This document shows positions 40,590-50,610 of a stretch of DNA of 64,000 nucleotides, piece by piece. The stretch lies in assembly GCF_014898075.1 (NCBI RefSeq), contig NZ_CP062976.1, positions 2,418,001 to 2,482,000 of the forward strand. The letters run 5' to 3'. Made by a program: the position numbers and the translations under genes. Below the pieces are notes generated by a model. That model did not search any database. It saw nothing but the letters and a program-made list of their open reading frames with translations, and was not told the origin of the DNA. Within the stretch, counting starts at the first letter, position 1, and each line of letters opens with the position of its first letter. Origin of the DNA: Neisseria yangbaofengii (lineage in GTDB: Bacteria > Pseudomonadota > Gammaproteobacteria > Burkholderiales > Neisseriaceae).

Positions 40590-43063
40590 GGGTTCACTAC
40601 CTCGTTGGTTTTGCTGTAGCCCGGAATGGCTAAGCGGAGTTGTTCAAACGGATTTTGGCCGACGTTGCTCAAATCTTTCAGCTGTAAATTGAAGAAAACG
40701 GCGTTTTTCTTGCTGTTTTCGCCGGTGACGTAGCGTTGCGCTACCACGCTGGCGCTCCAGCAGCCGCAATCGCTTTTGTATTCGACACCGGCCAGCATTT
40801 CCAACGGTTTTTTCACGGTGATTTCATAGTTATAGCGGGCAACGGCATACAGGTTTTTGCGCAGTGGCCATTGAGCAGCCAAATCGACTTGGCTTAATTT
40901 GTCGTACAGGTATTCGCCATCGTCTTGCAGGTAGATGCGGGCGTTGCGGTTGTATTTGTAACGAGCGCTCAATACCTTGCCCGGCTCCGGATTGTAGCGG
41001 ATCCCTGCAGCATAGCTCTCGGCGCGGTTTTGGTTTTGATTGTAATGGATGTCGAAATCAAAGTGTACGCTGTCGGTAACGTTGCCGCGGGCAAACGCCA
41101 CCCAGTCGGAACGGTTGCGCTCGTATTGGCTCACACTGCCGTCGAGCAAAACGGTGTCGGTTTTGAAATAGAATTTCTGACCTATGCCGGCGCGGAACAG
41201 TTCGGCACCGGTTTTCGGATTCAGGATACGGCTCTGCACGGCGGTCGACAAGCTGTTGGACGCATTAATGCGGTCGTTGCCTGAAAACAGGTTTTCACGG
41301 AACAATTGTTCGTAGGTGAAGCTGTTTTCCGAGGTGTCTAAGTTCGGCCAGTCGGTTTGCGGTTTGGTCGCAATGTAGTTGTAAAACAGGCGCGGCTCCA
41401 GCGTTTGCAGGTATTCGCCGCCCAAAAATTGCGCGTGGCGTTCAAAGGTCATGCCGCTGTCGACATTGAGCATCGGCAGGAAGCGGCTGAAATGGCGTCG
41501 GTTACTGCCGTTGAAGCTGTCTAAATCATAATAAGTGGCGTGTACGCCGACTTTGGGATGCACATAACCCCAATTGTTGTGGAAATCCCATTTTACGCTC
41601 GGGTTTAGCACGAAACGGTTGCCGCTTTGCTTGCCGTCATGCTCGAAGCGGGTGAATTGGCCGAAGATATTGGCCTGCATATTATCGAAGCTGCGCTGCC
41701 AGCGACCCGACAAGCGCGGCATGATGGCGTAAGGTTCGTCTTTGTAGCCGTATTCGTTGGCCAAGGTTTGGTATTTTTGCGCCATCAACGAGCCATCGAA
41801 ATTGCCGCCCCAATAGGTGTCGTGGTAGTTTAACCAAGCTTGGCGGTTGAGGTTGACGTTGTCGGCGATGTCGTTGCGGCCATAGAAGTCGCGGTAGTAG
41901 TCGTTATCCGATACGCTGTTGAAATCTACGCCGCCGCTGAATTTGGCGGTAAATTGATGGTTGTGGTTCCACTTGAATTGGTAGCGGTTGTTGTGTTCGC
42001 TTTTTTTGTCGTCGGGCATCCAAGTACCGTCGGCTTGGCCGTGGTATTTCGGCTCGAGATAACGCACCTGACCGCCCAAATGCACGCCGCGGCCGGAGAT
42101 GATGCCCGGTGTTACGGTGGCATCTAAATTCGGCGCTAAGTTTAAATAGTAAGGCAGCGACAGCTCAAGGCCGTCTGAACCGGTAGAAATATTCGGCACT
42201 AACAAGCCGCTTTTGCGGTTGCCGTTGAGTGGGAAATCTGCCCAAGGCGTGTATAAAACGGGCACGCCGCCGAACACCAGCGAGGCGCCTTTGGCTACGC
42301 CGATGCCGGTTTCTTGGTTGGCATCAATACTTTTGGCCTTGATGTACCAGCTGGCATCGCCGGGGGCACAGGTATTGAATTTGGTGTTGATGAGTTTGTA
42401 ACGCTCTTTGCTGTGCATTTCGGCTTTTTCGCTGACGCTTTGCAGGCGGCGGCCGTCGCGTTCGGTCGCCATGCGTACGTTTTCAGTCACGCCTGCGCCG
42501 GAATCCAAGTTGTAGTTGATTTGTCCGCCGCTGACGACCGAGCCGTTTTGATACAGTACAAACTGGTCGCCGGCGGTAACGGTATTGCTGGTTTGGTTGT
42601 AATGCGCCCAGTCGGCGTTTAACACTTCATCGTTGCGCTCGATAATCACATCGCCCTTGGCCTGCACCTGTACATTGGTTTGACCTTCGACGTAATCGGC
42701 GGTCACGCGGGTGTAATCAGTGGGCAAAGTCTCTTCGCCGCTGCGTTTGACAGCAGTTTTGCCTTGCAGGGCGTTGGCATGCTCGGCCAAGGTTTCTTTG
42801 GTGCAAAACAGACAGGTGCTGCCCAAAGACAATTCTTCCGCTTTTTCAGACGGCCTGTTGCCGGCAGCTTGGGTCTTTTCAGCAGCTCCGGCAACGGTTT
42901 GCTCTACCGCGGCAACTGGGTTGGCCGTGTCTTGGGCGGTTTCAATCGGCACGTAATCTGCCGCATCCGGCATAAATGCACCGCCGGTCTGTGCGGCGGC
43001 CGCTGTGCTGAAGCCGACGCTTAATGCGATGACCAAAGGTTTGAGTGAAAATAAACGAGCCAA
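40586..43063 (-). CDS. lptD: LPS assembly protein LptD
   Basis: The 825-residue outer-membrane beta-barrel inserts lipooligosaccharide into the outer leaflet with LptE. It has a signal peptide (to AAAAQ), an N-terminal linker with Cys in STCLFC, and a beta-jellyroll domain starting about residue 115 (TRVTADYVEGQTNVQVQAKG). A long barrel follows with a Cys pair near the end (CGCW). The gene is about 20 residues longer than I remember for meningococcal LptD. It is divergent from amgK, an arrangement conserved with Pseudomonas. Confidence 0.97.
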   Translation of the reverse strand: MARLFSLKPLVIALSVGFSTAAAAQTGGAFMPDAADYVPIETAQDTANPVAAVEQTVAGAAEKTQAAGNRPSEKAEELSLGSTCLFCTKETLAEHANALQGKTAVKRSGEETLPTDYTRVTADYVEGQTNVQVQAKGDVIIERNDEVLNADWAHYNQTSNTVTAGDQFVLYQNGSVVSGGQINYNLDSGAGVTENVRMATERDGRRLQSVSEKAEMHSKERYKLINTKFNTCAPGDASWYIKAKSIDANQETGIGVAKGASLVFGGVPVLYTPWADFPLNGNRKSGLLVPNISTGSDGLELSLPYYLNLAPNLDATVTPGIISGRGVHLGGQVRYLEPKYHGQADGTWMPDDKKSEHNNRYQFKWNHNHQFTAKFSGGVDFNSVSDNDYYRDFYGRNDIADNVNLNRQAWLNYHDTYWGGNFDGSLMAQKYQTLANEYGYKDEPYAIMPRLSGRWQRSFDNMQANIFGQFTRFEHDGKQSGNRFVLNPSVKWDFHNNWGYVHPKVGVHATYYDLDSFNGSNRRHFSRFLPMLNVDSGMTFERHAQFLGGEYLQTLEPRLFYNYIATKPQTDWPNLDTSENSFTYEQLFRENLFSGNDRINASNSLSTAVQSRILNPKTGAELFRAGIGQKFYFKTDTVLLDGSVSQYERNRSDWVAFARGNVTDSVHFDFDIHYNQNQNRAESYAAGIRYNPEPGKVLSARYKYNRNARIYLQDDGEYLYDKLSQVDLAAQWPLRKNLYAVARYNYEITVKKPLEMLAGVEYKSDCGCWSASVVAQRYVTGENSKKNAVFFNLQLKDLSNVGQNPFEQLRLAIPGYSKTNEVVNP

Positions 43064-43133
43064 AGTTGCACCTTAAATCGGTTTTGCCAGTTAGAATAGC
43101 GTTTATTTTAACCTGAAAATCCAAGAAACTGCT

Positions 43134-44138
43134 ATGCAACGACAAATTGAATTACAAAAATGGTTGGAAACCGTTTATCCGAATGAATCTTTCGAACTGA
43201 GCTTCGCCGCGGCCGATGCCGATTTCCGCCGCTATTTCCGCGCTACTTTTTCAGACGGCCGCACGGTGGTGTGTATGGATGCGCCGCCGGAAAAAATGAG
43301 CGTGGCACCGTATTTGAAGGTGCGGAAATTGTTCGATATGGTCAATGTGCCGCAGGTTTTGCATGTTGATGAATCGTTGGGTTTTATGGTGTTGAATGAC
43401 TTGGGCAATACCACGTTTTTGACCGCCATGACGCAGGAAACTTCCGAATCCGCCCACAAAGCCTTGCTGCTCGAAGCGATTGACGAATTGATTGTGCTGC
43501 AAAAAGCCAGCCAGCCTGACCGATTGCCGCCGTATGACCGCGAAGTATTGCTGCGCGAAATTAATTTGTTCCCGGAATGGTTTGTCGCCAAAGAATTGGG
43601 TAAAGAACTCAATTTCAAGCAGCGTCAATTGTGGCTGCAAGCGGTCGATACCTTACTGCCGCCGCTGTTGGCGCAACCTCAAGTGTATGTGCACCGCGAT
43701 TTCATCGTGCGCAATCTCATGCTGCAATCCGGCCGTCCGGGCGTATTGGATTTTCAAGACGCGCTGTATGGTCCGATTTCCTATGATTTGGTGTCGCTGC
43801 TGCGTGATGCGTTTATCGAATGGGAGGAAGAATTTGTGTTGGACTTGGTGATCCGCTACTGGGAAAAAGCCCGCACCGCCGGTTTGCCTGTGCCGGCCGA
43901 TTTTGACGAATTTTACCGCTGGTTCGAATGGATGGGCGTACAACGCCATCTGAAAGTCGCCGGCATTTTCGCCCGTCTGTACCACCGCGACGGCAAAGAC
44001 AAATACCGTCCCGAAATCCCGCGTTTCCTGAACTATCTGCGCCGCACCGGCCGCCGTTATGTAGATTTGGCGCCGCTGTATGCGCTGTTGGTTGAATTGG
44101 TGGGCGATGAAGAATTGGAGACGGGGTTTACGTTTTAA
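43134..44138 (+). CDS. amgK: Anomeric MurNAc/GlcNAc kinase AmgK
   Basis: The 334-residue aminoglycoside-phosphotransferase-fold kinase is expected to phosphorylate MurNAc at C1 in cell-wall recycling. The catalytic Brenner motif VHRDFIVRNLML and the metal-binding LDFQDALYGP are clear. Its position beside lptD-surA supports AmgK rather than a drug kinase. The usual partner murU is not next to it here. A frame-internal uptake sequence occurs near 43250. Confidence 0.88.
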   Translation: MQRQIELQKWLETVYPNESFELSFAAADADFRRYFRATFSDGRTVVCMDAPPEKMSVAPYLKVRKLFDMVNVPQVLHVDESLGFMVLNDLGNTTFLTAMTQETSESAHKALLLEAIDELIVLQKASQPDRLPPYDREVLLREINLFPEWFVAKELGKELNFKQRQLWLQAVDTLLPPLLAQPQVYVHRDFIVRNLMLQSGRPGVLDFQDALYGPISYDLVSLLRDAFIEWEEEFVLDLVIRYWEKARTAGLPVPADFDEFYRWFEWMGVQRHLKVAGIFARLYHRDGKDKYRPEIPRFLNYLRRTGRRYVDLAPLYALLVELVGDEELETGFTF

Positions 44139-44166
44139 AGGTGCGAATATCTTAACGGATGTATAT

Positions 44167-44204
44167 TTTCAGACGGCCTTTCCGTATAGATAGGCCGTCT
44201 GAAA
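44167..44204. terminator. amgK uptake-sequence terminator
   Basis: TTTCAGACGGCCTTTC and AGGCCGTCTGAAATT are inverted, with a loop of about 12 bases. Confidence 0.8.
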
Positions 44205-44345
44205 TTTTATGTGTTGGGCGTGGAGAAAATATTAATATATTAATGCGGAAAATACTGAATCTTTTGTCTGAATGATAGTCGAAAAAATTTCAGTGGCCGG
44301 ATGTTAATCGGCAGCTGTCGGAATAAGTGCAAAAGATTAGGTAAG

Positions 44346-45440
44346 ATGAAGAAAAAAGAGTACTACTATGGTTTAGATCAGCTACGCGCTATTTTAATGC
44401 TGGCCGGAGTCATGCTGCATACAGGTTCATTGGTGAACGATTATTATCAATGGAATTATGTGAGTAAGTATTACCAAAACGCGGCCATTCACGATTTTAT
44501 CTACATTACCCATTTCTTCCGCATGGAAACGTTTTTCATGATTGCCGGCTTTTTTTCGGCCATGGTGCTGGTTAAAAAAGGGCAGGCATACTTTATGGGC
44601 GGACGAGTTCGGCGTGTTTTAATTCCCTTGATTTCGTCTGTATTGTTGATTAACACGTTTGAAGTGTGGTTTTCTGTATCGCACGGTTTGAAAAGTTGGG
44701 CGGATATAAAAATCAGCGATTTTATCGCCCATTCATGGTTTTTGCTGACTTTGATGATGATATCGTTGATGTGCCTGCTGCCTGCGGATCGATTTCTGGA
44801 TTGGTTTGGCCGCCGCAAAATCCGGACACAGTCGGCAATGTTGCTGTTTTATATGTTTTTGCCTTATGGCATTCGCTTTGTCATGACCCGTTTTGTTGTA
44901 CCGGCAGATGACGCGCCGTTGCTGTATTCTATGCTGGGTTATTTTGTTGAGCGTACGCTGCACTATAGTATTTATTTCTTTCTGGGCTACCAGCTTTACC
45001 GCAGCGAACGCTTGAAAGACATCATGCGCAATCAGACTATTTTCCGCATCATTGCGCCGGTTGCCGCTGCCGGTTTGCTGTACCAATACAGTTTAATCGG
45101 TGAATTGGAAACGCAACAACGCTCCATTGCCAACTATGCCGGTATGTTGGTGGCGGCGCATCTTACGGCGTTGGCAACATCGTGGACACTGTTTGGTTTT
45201 TTCTTCAAAGCGCATTGCAGGCCGTCTGAAACCTCGGCGTTTTTGGTTCAATCGGCCATTATCATTTATTTATTCCACCATCCGCTGGTGATTGTGTTCG
45301 GTTATTATTTGGATATTCCGGGGCTGGGCTCGGCCGGCTATTTCCTGCCCGTCACCATATGTGTCTATTTATGGTCGTTTTTTATCTACTATATCATTAA
45401 CAGCAACTCAGTAACGCGTTGGTTGTTTGGTTTAAAATAA
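44346..45440 (+). CDS. Acyltransferase-3 family membrane protein (OpgC-like)
   Basis: The 364-residue protein has about ten transmembrane segments. The N-terminus YYYGLDQLRAILMLAGVMLH matches the acyltransferase-3 family start, with an Arg in the first helix and a His at its end. Members acetylate or succinylate surface glycans; OpgC succinylates periplasmic glucans. The substrate here is unknown. The start at 44346 follows TTAGG; a longer frame from 44301 is less likely. An uptake sequence lies inside the frame at 45219. Confidence 0.82.
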   Translation: MKKKEYYYGLDQLRAILMLAGVMLHTGSLVNDYYQWNYVSKYYQNAAIHDFIYITHFFRMETFFMIAGFFSAMVLVKKGQAYFMGGRVRRVLIPLISSVLLINTFEVWFSVSHGLKSWADIKISDFIAHSWFLLTLMMISLMCLLPADRFLDWFGRRKIRTQSAMLLFYMFLPYGIRFVMTRFVVPADDAPLLYSMLGYFVERTLHYSIYFFLGYQLYRSERLKDIMRNQTIFRIIAPVAAAGLLYQYSLIGELETQQRSIANYAGMLVAAHLTALATSWTLFGFFFKAHCRPSETSAFLVQSAIIIYLFHHPLVIVFGYYLDIPGLGSAGYFLPVTICVYLWSFFIYYIINSNSVTRWLFGLK

Positions 45441-45452
45441 CATTGTAGTTGC

Positions 45453-45492
45453 AAAGGCCGTCTGAAAGCATAACTGCTTTCAGACGGCCTTT
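45453..45492. terminator. Bidirectional uptake-sequence terminator
   Basis: AAAGGCCGTCTGAAAGCA and TGCTTTCAGACGGCCTTT pair between the convergent acyltransferase and dsbA genes. Confidence 0.88.
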
Positions 45493-45507
45493 CATCATCA
45501 AAAAACC

Positions 45508-46215
45508 TTATTGCGCAGGCGCGGCTTTTTGCTCTTCGCGTACTTTTTCCACCAGCAAGTCAACGGTGTTCATACCCGATTGCCAATCTTTAAACTGCAC
45601 TTGGTATTTGCCGCCGACAATCACCACCGGCGTGCTGCTGATTTGGAAGGTATTGGTTAATTCTTCCATTTTATCGGCACGGGCTTGGCTTTCGGGCGAT
45701 TCAAATGCCGCCAAGACTTTTTTGCCGTCGAACGCGGTTTGTTCCGGCAGCCATGTTTTCAATACATTCACATCGGCCAAGTTGGTTTTTTCGTTGACGA
45801 TGGCGTTGAAAATCGGCATATCGGCGGCTTTTTCACCGGCGATTTGCACGGCGGCGGCCAAGCGCGCCAACGGCTTCATTTCAGGGCCCCAAACCACGTG
45901 TTCTTTACGCAGGTAGGTATCGTCTCGGAACGATTTGGCATGCTCGCTCAATACCGGCTCCAAGTGGGCGCAATGCGGGCAGAAATAGCCGAAAAATTCG
46001 ACCACTTCGACTTTGCCGGCTTGCAATTGCGGAATCGGATTGGCCAATACGGTGTAGTTCCGGCCTTCTGCCAAACCGGCAGGGGCAACCGGTGCCGGTG
46101 CGGAAGCGGTGTTTTGCGCAGAGCCTTCGGCAGGCACACTGGTTTCGGCTTGGCCGCCGCAAGCTGCCAAGGCCAGAGCCGTGAATGTGGTAAGGATAGT
46201 TTTTTTCAGGTTCAT
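45508..46215 (-). CDS. dsbA: DsbA-type thiol:disulfide oxidoreductase lipoprotein
   Basis: The 235-residue protein has a lipobox LAAC at residues 16-19, so it is a membrane-anchored DsbA, as known for neisserial DsbA1 and DsbA2. The active site CPHC lies in EFFGYFCPHCAHLEPVL. The cis-Pro loop is ISSTPVVIVGGKY. It introduces disulfides into exported proteins such as pilus components. I chose ATG 46215 over the longer frame because it provides the lipoprotein signal. Confidence 0.93.
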   Translation of the reverse strand: MNLKKTILTTFTALALAACGGQAETSVPAEGSAQNTASAPAPVAPAGLAEGRNYTVLANPIPQLQAGKVEVVEFFGYFCPHCAHLEPVLSEHAKSFRDDTYLRKEHVVWGPEMKPLARLAAAVQIAGEKAADMPIFNAIVNEKTNLADVNVLKTWLPEQTAFDGKKVLAAFESPESQARADKMEELTNTFQISSTPVVIVGGKYQVQFKDWQSGMNTVDLLVEKVREEQKAAPAQ

Positions 46216-46496
46216 GATGGGACTTCCTATAAAGACAGGCGTAATTTTAAAGCATTTTTGGCGGCGCATGAATGGGTTGGCGTGAAAAAGACGGTTTCAT
46301 TGCGGGAAACAATCTTTCAGACGGCCTGACCATTGGTCGGAAAACATAGCCCAAACTGTCGGCGCTGTCGTACAATAAACGGTTTTTCTCAAGGCCGTCT
46401 GAAAATTTCAGCTTCGCGGAAACGATTCTTTAAAATGACGTTCGGATGCTGTTTCGGACGGCACTGTGTGTTAATTCTCAAACTGATGAAACGATT

Positions 46497-48035
46497 ATGA
46501 ATTTATTAGGTGCTTTGGCCAGAGTCGGCGGCCTGACCATGGTGTCGCGTATTCTCGGCTTTGTACGCGACACGATTATTGCCCGCGCGTTTGGTGCAGG
46601 GGTGGCGACGGACGCGTTTTTTGTGGCGTTCAAACTGCCGAATCTGTTGCGTCGGGTGTTTGCCGAGGGGGCGTTTGCGCAGGCATTTGTGCCGATTTTG
46701 GCCGAATACAGGCAAACGAAATCGGAAGAAGCCACGCGCGAATTTGTGCGCCATGTGGCCGGTATGCTGAGCTTTGTACTGGTGATAGTGACCGCTATCG
46801 GCATCTTGGCCGCGCCGTGGGTGATTTACGTTTCTGCGCCGGGTTTTGCTAAAAATCCGGATAAATTCCGGCTGTCGATTGATTTGCTGCGGATTACGTT
46901 TCCCTATATCTTATTGATTTCGCTGTCTTCTTTTGTCGGTTCGATTCTCAATTCCTACCACAAATTCAGCATTCCGGCCTTTACGCCGACGTTGCTGAAC
47001 ATTTCCTTTATCGTATTTGCGCTGTTTTTCGCCCCGTATTTCGACCCGCCGGTGACGGCTTTGGCATGGGCGGTGTTTGTCGGCGGTATTTTGCAGTTGG
47101 TGTTCCAACTGCCTTGGCTGGCGAAACTCGGCTTTTTGAAGCTGCCGAAACTCAGTTTTACCGACCCTGCCGTGACCCGCGTGATGAAACAGATGGCGCC
47201 GGCGATTCTCGGCGTGAGCGTGGCGCAGGTTTCTTTGGTGATTAACACCATTTTCGCATCGTTTTTGCAATCGGGCAGCGTGTCGTGGATGTATTACGCC
47301 GACCGCCTGATGGAATTGCCCACCGGTGTGCTCGGTGCGGCATTGGGCACGATTTTGCTGCCGACCTTATCCAAACACGCCGCCAGCCAAGACAGCCAAG
47401 CCTTTTCCGGTCTGCTCGACTGGGGCTTGCGCCTGTGTATGCTGCTGACCTTGCCGGCGGCGGCGGGCTTGGCGGTGTTGTCGTTCCCATTGGTGGCGAC
47501 GCTGTTTATGTACCGCGAATTTACCGTGTTTGACGCGCAAATGACGCAACACGCGCTGATTGCCTATTCCTTCGGTTTGATCGGTCTCATTATGATTAAG
47601 GTGCTGGCGCCCGGTTTCTATGCACGCCAAAACATCAAAACGCCGGTGAAAACCGCTATTTTCACGCTGGTGTGTACGCAGTTGATGAACTTGGCTTTTG
47701 TCGGCCCGCTCAAACACACCGGCCTTGCGCTCGCCATCGGCTTGGGGGCGTGCCTGAACGCCGGTTTGCTGTTTTACCTGTTGCGCAAACACGGCATTTA
47801 CCAACCCGGCGCCGGTTGGAGCGCGTTTGTCGGCAAAATGCTGGTTGCGCTGGCGGTGATGGGCGGCGGCTTGTGGGTGGCGCAAACGTATTTGCCGTTT
47901 GCTTGGGTCGGTGTCGGCGGCCTGCAAAAAGTGCTGCAATTGTGCGTGCTGCTGGCGATTGGCGGGGGACTGTATTTCCTGACCTTGGGGCTGCTCGGTT
48001 TCCGTCCGCATCATTTTAAGCGTTCGGAAAGTTAG
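46497..48035 (+). CDS. murJ: Lipid II flippase MurJ
   Basis: The 512-residue MOP-superfamily protein has about 14 transmembrane helices. It flips lipid II across the cytoplasmic membrane for peptidoglycan synthesis. The N-terminus [20 protein letters not shown], with its essential Arg residues, and the later [20 protein letters not shown] are diagnostic. The start at 46497 matches the family N-terminus. It converges on trpC. Confidence 0.97.
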   Translation: MNLLGALARVGGLTMVSRILGFVRDTIIARAFGAGVATDAFFVAFKLPNLLRRVFAEGAFAQAFVPILAEYRQTKSEEATREFVRHVAGMLSFVLVIVTAIGILAAPWVIYVSAPGFAKNPDKFRLSIDLLRITFPYILLISLSSFVGSILNSYHKFSIPAFTPTLLNISFIVFALFFAPYFDPPVTALAWAVFVGGILQLVFQLPWLAKLGFLKLPKLSFTDPAVTRVMKQMAPAILGVSVAQVSLVINTIFASFLQSGSVSWMYYADRLMELPTGVLGAALGTILLPTLSKHAASQDSQAFSGLLDWGLRLCMLLTLPAAAGLAVLSFPLVATLFMYREFTVFDAQMTQHALIAYSFGLIGLIMIKVLAPGFYARQNIKTPVKTAIFTLVCTQLMNLAFVGPLKHTGLALAIGLGACLNAGLLFYLLRKHGIYQPGAGWSAFVGKMLVALAVMGGGLWVAQTYLPFAWVGVGGLQKVLQLCVLLAIGGGLYFLTLGLLGFRPHHFKRSES

Positions 48036-48042
48036 AGGCTTA

Positions 48043-48097
48043 AATATAAAAGAGGCCGTCTGAAAGCAAGTGTTTTCAGACGGCCTCTTTTATATTT
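48043..48097. terminator. Large bidirectional uptake-sequence terminator
   Basis: An uptake-sequence pair is extended outwards by matching AATATAAAAGA and TCTTTTATATT, giving a stem of more than 20 bases between convergent murJ and trpC. Confidence 0.9.
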
Positions 48098-48099
48098 AA

Positions 48100-48882
48100 T
48101 CAAAACAACTTCTTCACTTCCGCTTCAATATCATCGGCACGCATAAAGGTTTCGCCGATGAGGAAAGTGTACACGCCGTGGCTGCGCATGAAATCGACAT
48201 CGTTTTTGTCGCGGATGCCGCTTTCGGTGATGACGGTTTTGCCGCTTAAAGCGGGCAATAAATCCAGCGTTTGCTGCAAATCGACGCGGAAGGTGCGCAG
48301 GTTGCGGTTGTTCACGCCCCACAGCGGGGTGGTCATGTTGCGGCATTTTTCCGTTTCGGACGCATCGTGCAGTTCCAGCAATACCGACATACCCAAATCA
48401 TGCGCCACTTGTTCGAAATGTTCCAATTGTTGCGCTTCCAAAGCGGCGGCAATCAGCAAAATGGCATCGGCACCCCATGCGCGGGCTTGGTAGATTTGGT
48501 ATTCGTCGATGATGAAATCTTTGCGCAACACCGGCAAACCCACCGCCGCGCGCGCCTGTTTCAAATATTCGGGCGAACCTTGGAAATACGGCTCGTCGGT
48601 CAACACCGACAAACATGCCGCGCCGGCCGCTTCGTAGGCTTTGGCGATTTCGACAGGGTCGAAATCGGCGCGGATTAGGCCTTTGCTCGGGCTGGCTTTT
48701 TTCACTTCGGCAATAATGCCCGGCAGGTTTTGCGCGTGTTTGGCGCGCAGCGCATCGGCAAAACCGCGTACCGGCCCGGCGGCTCGGGCTTGGGTTTTCA
48801 TCTCTTCTGAAGAAACGGCGGCTTTTTGAGCGGCGACTTCTTCGGCTTTGGTGGCCAGAATTTTATTCAAAATATCGGTCAT
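48100..48882 (-). CDS. trpC: Indole-3-glycerol phosphate synthase
   Basis: The 260-residue TIM-barrel enzyme closes the indole ring in tryptophan synthesis. [16 protein letters not shown] (catalytic Lys and substrate phosphate contacts), [20 protein letters not shown] and [15 protein letters not shown] are family signatures. It is monofunctional, not fused to TrpF. No other trp gene is adjacent, in keeping with scattered trp genes in Neisseria. Confidence 0.97.
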   Translation of the reverse strand: MTDILNKILATKAEEVAAQKAAVSSEEMKTQARAAGPVRGFADALRAKHAQNLPGIIAEVKKASPSKGLIRADFDPVEIAKAYEAAGAACLSVLTDEPYFQGSPEYLKQARAAVGLPVLRKDFIIDEYQIYQARAWGADAILLIAAALEAQQLEHFEQVAHDLGMSVLLELHDASETEKCRNMTTPLWGVNNRNLRTFRVDLQQTLDLLPALSGKTVITESGIRDKNDVDFMRSHGVYTFLIGETFMRADDIEAEVKKLF

Positions 48883-48949
48883 GGTCGGCTTTCGGAAAAG
48901 TTTGGGAAATCGGTTGATTGGGTTTGTCGGTTTAAAATTTCAGACGGCC

Positions 48950-49555
48950 TTACAGTTTCGGCAGTGTCAGGCGGGTTTTGTATGCCCGCATCCGCAACAC
49001 ATAGCCGCCAACCAGCAGGATATTGAGCGTCAGCGGGTTGACCCAGTTCCAGCGGTCGAGCAGGAACACGGCCAGCGCGACGATCACGGCGACGGTGCCG
49101 TAGAAATCCTGCCGCATAATCATCGGAATGTCGTTCACCAATACGTCACGCACCACGCCGCCGCCGACGGCGGTGATGAAGCCGAGCATGACCACGCCGA
49201 AGACGTTCAAATCGTACGTCAGCCCGACTTGTGCGCCGGTGATGGTGAAGGCCGCCAGCCCGAGCGAATCTGCCCGGACGAAGGCTTCGGCCAACACGCG
49301 GCCTTGATTGTTTTGCACTTTAAACAGCCACGCCGCCAGCACGGTCAGCGCGGTAATCGTCAGTGCGCCGTATTCGGTGAACACCAGTGGCATGCGTCCG
49401 ACCAAAGCGTCGCGAACCAAGCCGCCGCCGGTAGCGGTGAGCAGCGCGCAAATCCACACGCCGAGCATGTCCAGCCGTTTGCGCGCGCCCACCAGATAGC
49501 CGGAGAGGGCAAAGGCAATCGTGCCGATAATGTGGATGACTTCGGTAGCGTTCAT
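48950..49555 (-). CDS. TRIC-like cation channel / UPF0126 membrane protein
   Basis: The 201-residue protein contains two copies of a three-helix unit, each with a glycine-rich motif: TATGGGLVRDALVGRMPLVF and TAVGGGVVRDVLVNDIPMIM. This duplicated G-G-G-x-x-R-D pattern defines the YadS/UPF0126 family, whose members form trimeric monovalent cation channels. The role in Neisseria is not established. Confidence 0.9.
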   Translation of the reverse strand: MNATEVIHIIGTIAFALSGYLVGARKRLDMLGVWICALLTATGGGLVRDALVGRMPLVFTEYGALTITALTVLAAWLFKVQNNQGRVLAEAFVRADSLGLAAFTITGAQVGLTYDLNVFGVVMLGFITAVGGGVVRDVLVNDIPMIMRQDFYGTVAVIVALAVFLLDRWNWVNPLTLNILLVGGYVLRMRAYKTRLTLPKL

Positions 49556-49618
49556 GAGTGGGATTATGCGGAAAAACGGATGAAGCGAGATGATAGCATG
49601 AAGCGGTGGGAATGGGTC

Positions 49619-49654
49619 GGGCCGTCTGAAAGGTCGGGGTTTCAGACGGCCTTT
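49619..49654. terminator. Uptake-sequence hairpin after the YheT gene
   Basis: GGGCCGTCTGAAAGG and TTTCAGACGGCCTTT form an inverted pair touching the end of the YheT-type gene. Confidence 0.78.
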
Positions 49655-50610
49655 TATAATGCTTCAAATTGTGAAAAATACTGCAACAAGGTATGCGGCA
49701 GCCATTGGATATTCAGACGGCCTTCATCTTTACTCACAAAACCGACATGTCCGCCGTGGAGCGGTTGCAGCAGCGTCACGCTGTCGGACACATCGGCGGC
49801 GGCGGGCAAAACTTCCGGCGGCAGGAACGGATCGTTGACGGCATTGAGCATCAGCAGCGGCGTGCGCACCGATTTGAGATAAGGCTTGCACGAGCTTTGG
49901 CTGTAGTAATCGATGCGGTCGGTAAAACCGTGTAGCGGAGCGGTGAACAAATCGTCGAAATCGCCCAGCGTTTTGCAGTTTTTCAACGGTGAGGCCGTCT
50001 GAAACCGTGTAAACGCTTCGGCTTTAGGAATCAGCGAATTGAGAAAATAGCGCGTGTAAAGCAGGCGGGTCATGCCTTTGTCGAAGCGCGTCCCGGCGGC
50101 GGCCAAATCCAAGGGGGCAGACACGGCGGCCGCGGCTTTGGGGAGTGCATCAAGGCCTTGTTCGCCCAAATATTTTACTAGGGCATTGCCGCCCAGCGAC
50201 ACCCCGACGGCGTAAACCTTGGCATAACGTTGCGCCAAGGCGTTCAATACAAAACCGATTTCTGCCGAATCGCCCGAATGGTAAAACACCGGTGCGGTGT
50301 TGTCGATGCCGCCGCAGCCGCGAAAATGCGCCACCACACCATGCCAACCGCACGCCTGCACGGTTTTCATCAGTTCCACCGAATAATGGCTGCGGCTGCT
50401 GCCTTCCAAGCCGTGAAACAACACCAGTAAAGGCGCGTCGGGGTCGGCGGCATCGACAAAATCATAGGCAATCTGCGTTTGGCCGGTGCTGTCGGGCAGC
50501 AATTCGCGGCGGTAAAGCGGCGGTTTGCCTTGCAGGGTTTTGGCGAAAATGGTTTCGGCGTTGCCGTTGCGCAGCCAAAACGGGGTATTCGGGGGAGAGA
50601 AGGGTTTCAT
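49654..50610 (-). CDS. YheT-type alpha/beta hydrolase
   Basis: The 318-residue protein of the AB-hydrolase YheT family shows oxyanion-side LVLFHGLEGSSRSHYS, nucleophile elbow AVGVSLGGNALVKYLGE (Ser in GVSLGG), acid near LNAVNDPFLPPE and His in LLQPLHGGHVGFV. The substrate is unknown; carboxylesterase activity is likely. ATG 50610 overlaps the PAP2 stop by four bases, so the genes are coupled. Confidence 0.9.
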   Translation of the reverse strand: MKPFSPPNTPFWLRNGNAETIFAKTLQGKPPLYRRELLPDSTGQTQIAYDFVDAADPDAPLLVLFHGLEGSSRSHYSVELMKTVQACGWHGVVAHFRGCGGIDNTAPVFYHSGDSAEIGFVLNALAQRYAKVYAVGVSLGGNALVKYLGEQGLDALPKAAAAVSAPLDLAAAGTRFDKGMTRLLYTRYFLNSLIPKAEAFTRFQTASPLKNCKTLGDFDDLFTAPLHGFTDRIDYYSQSSCKPYLKSVRTPLLMLNAVNDPFLPPEVLPAAADVSDSVTLLQPLHGGHVGFVSKDEGRLNIQWLPHTLLQYFSQFEAL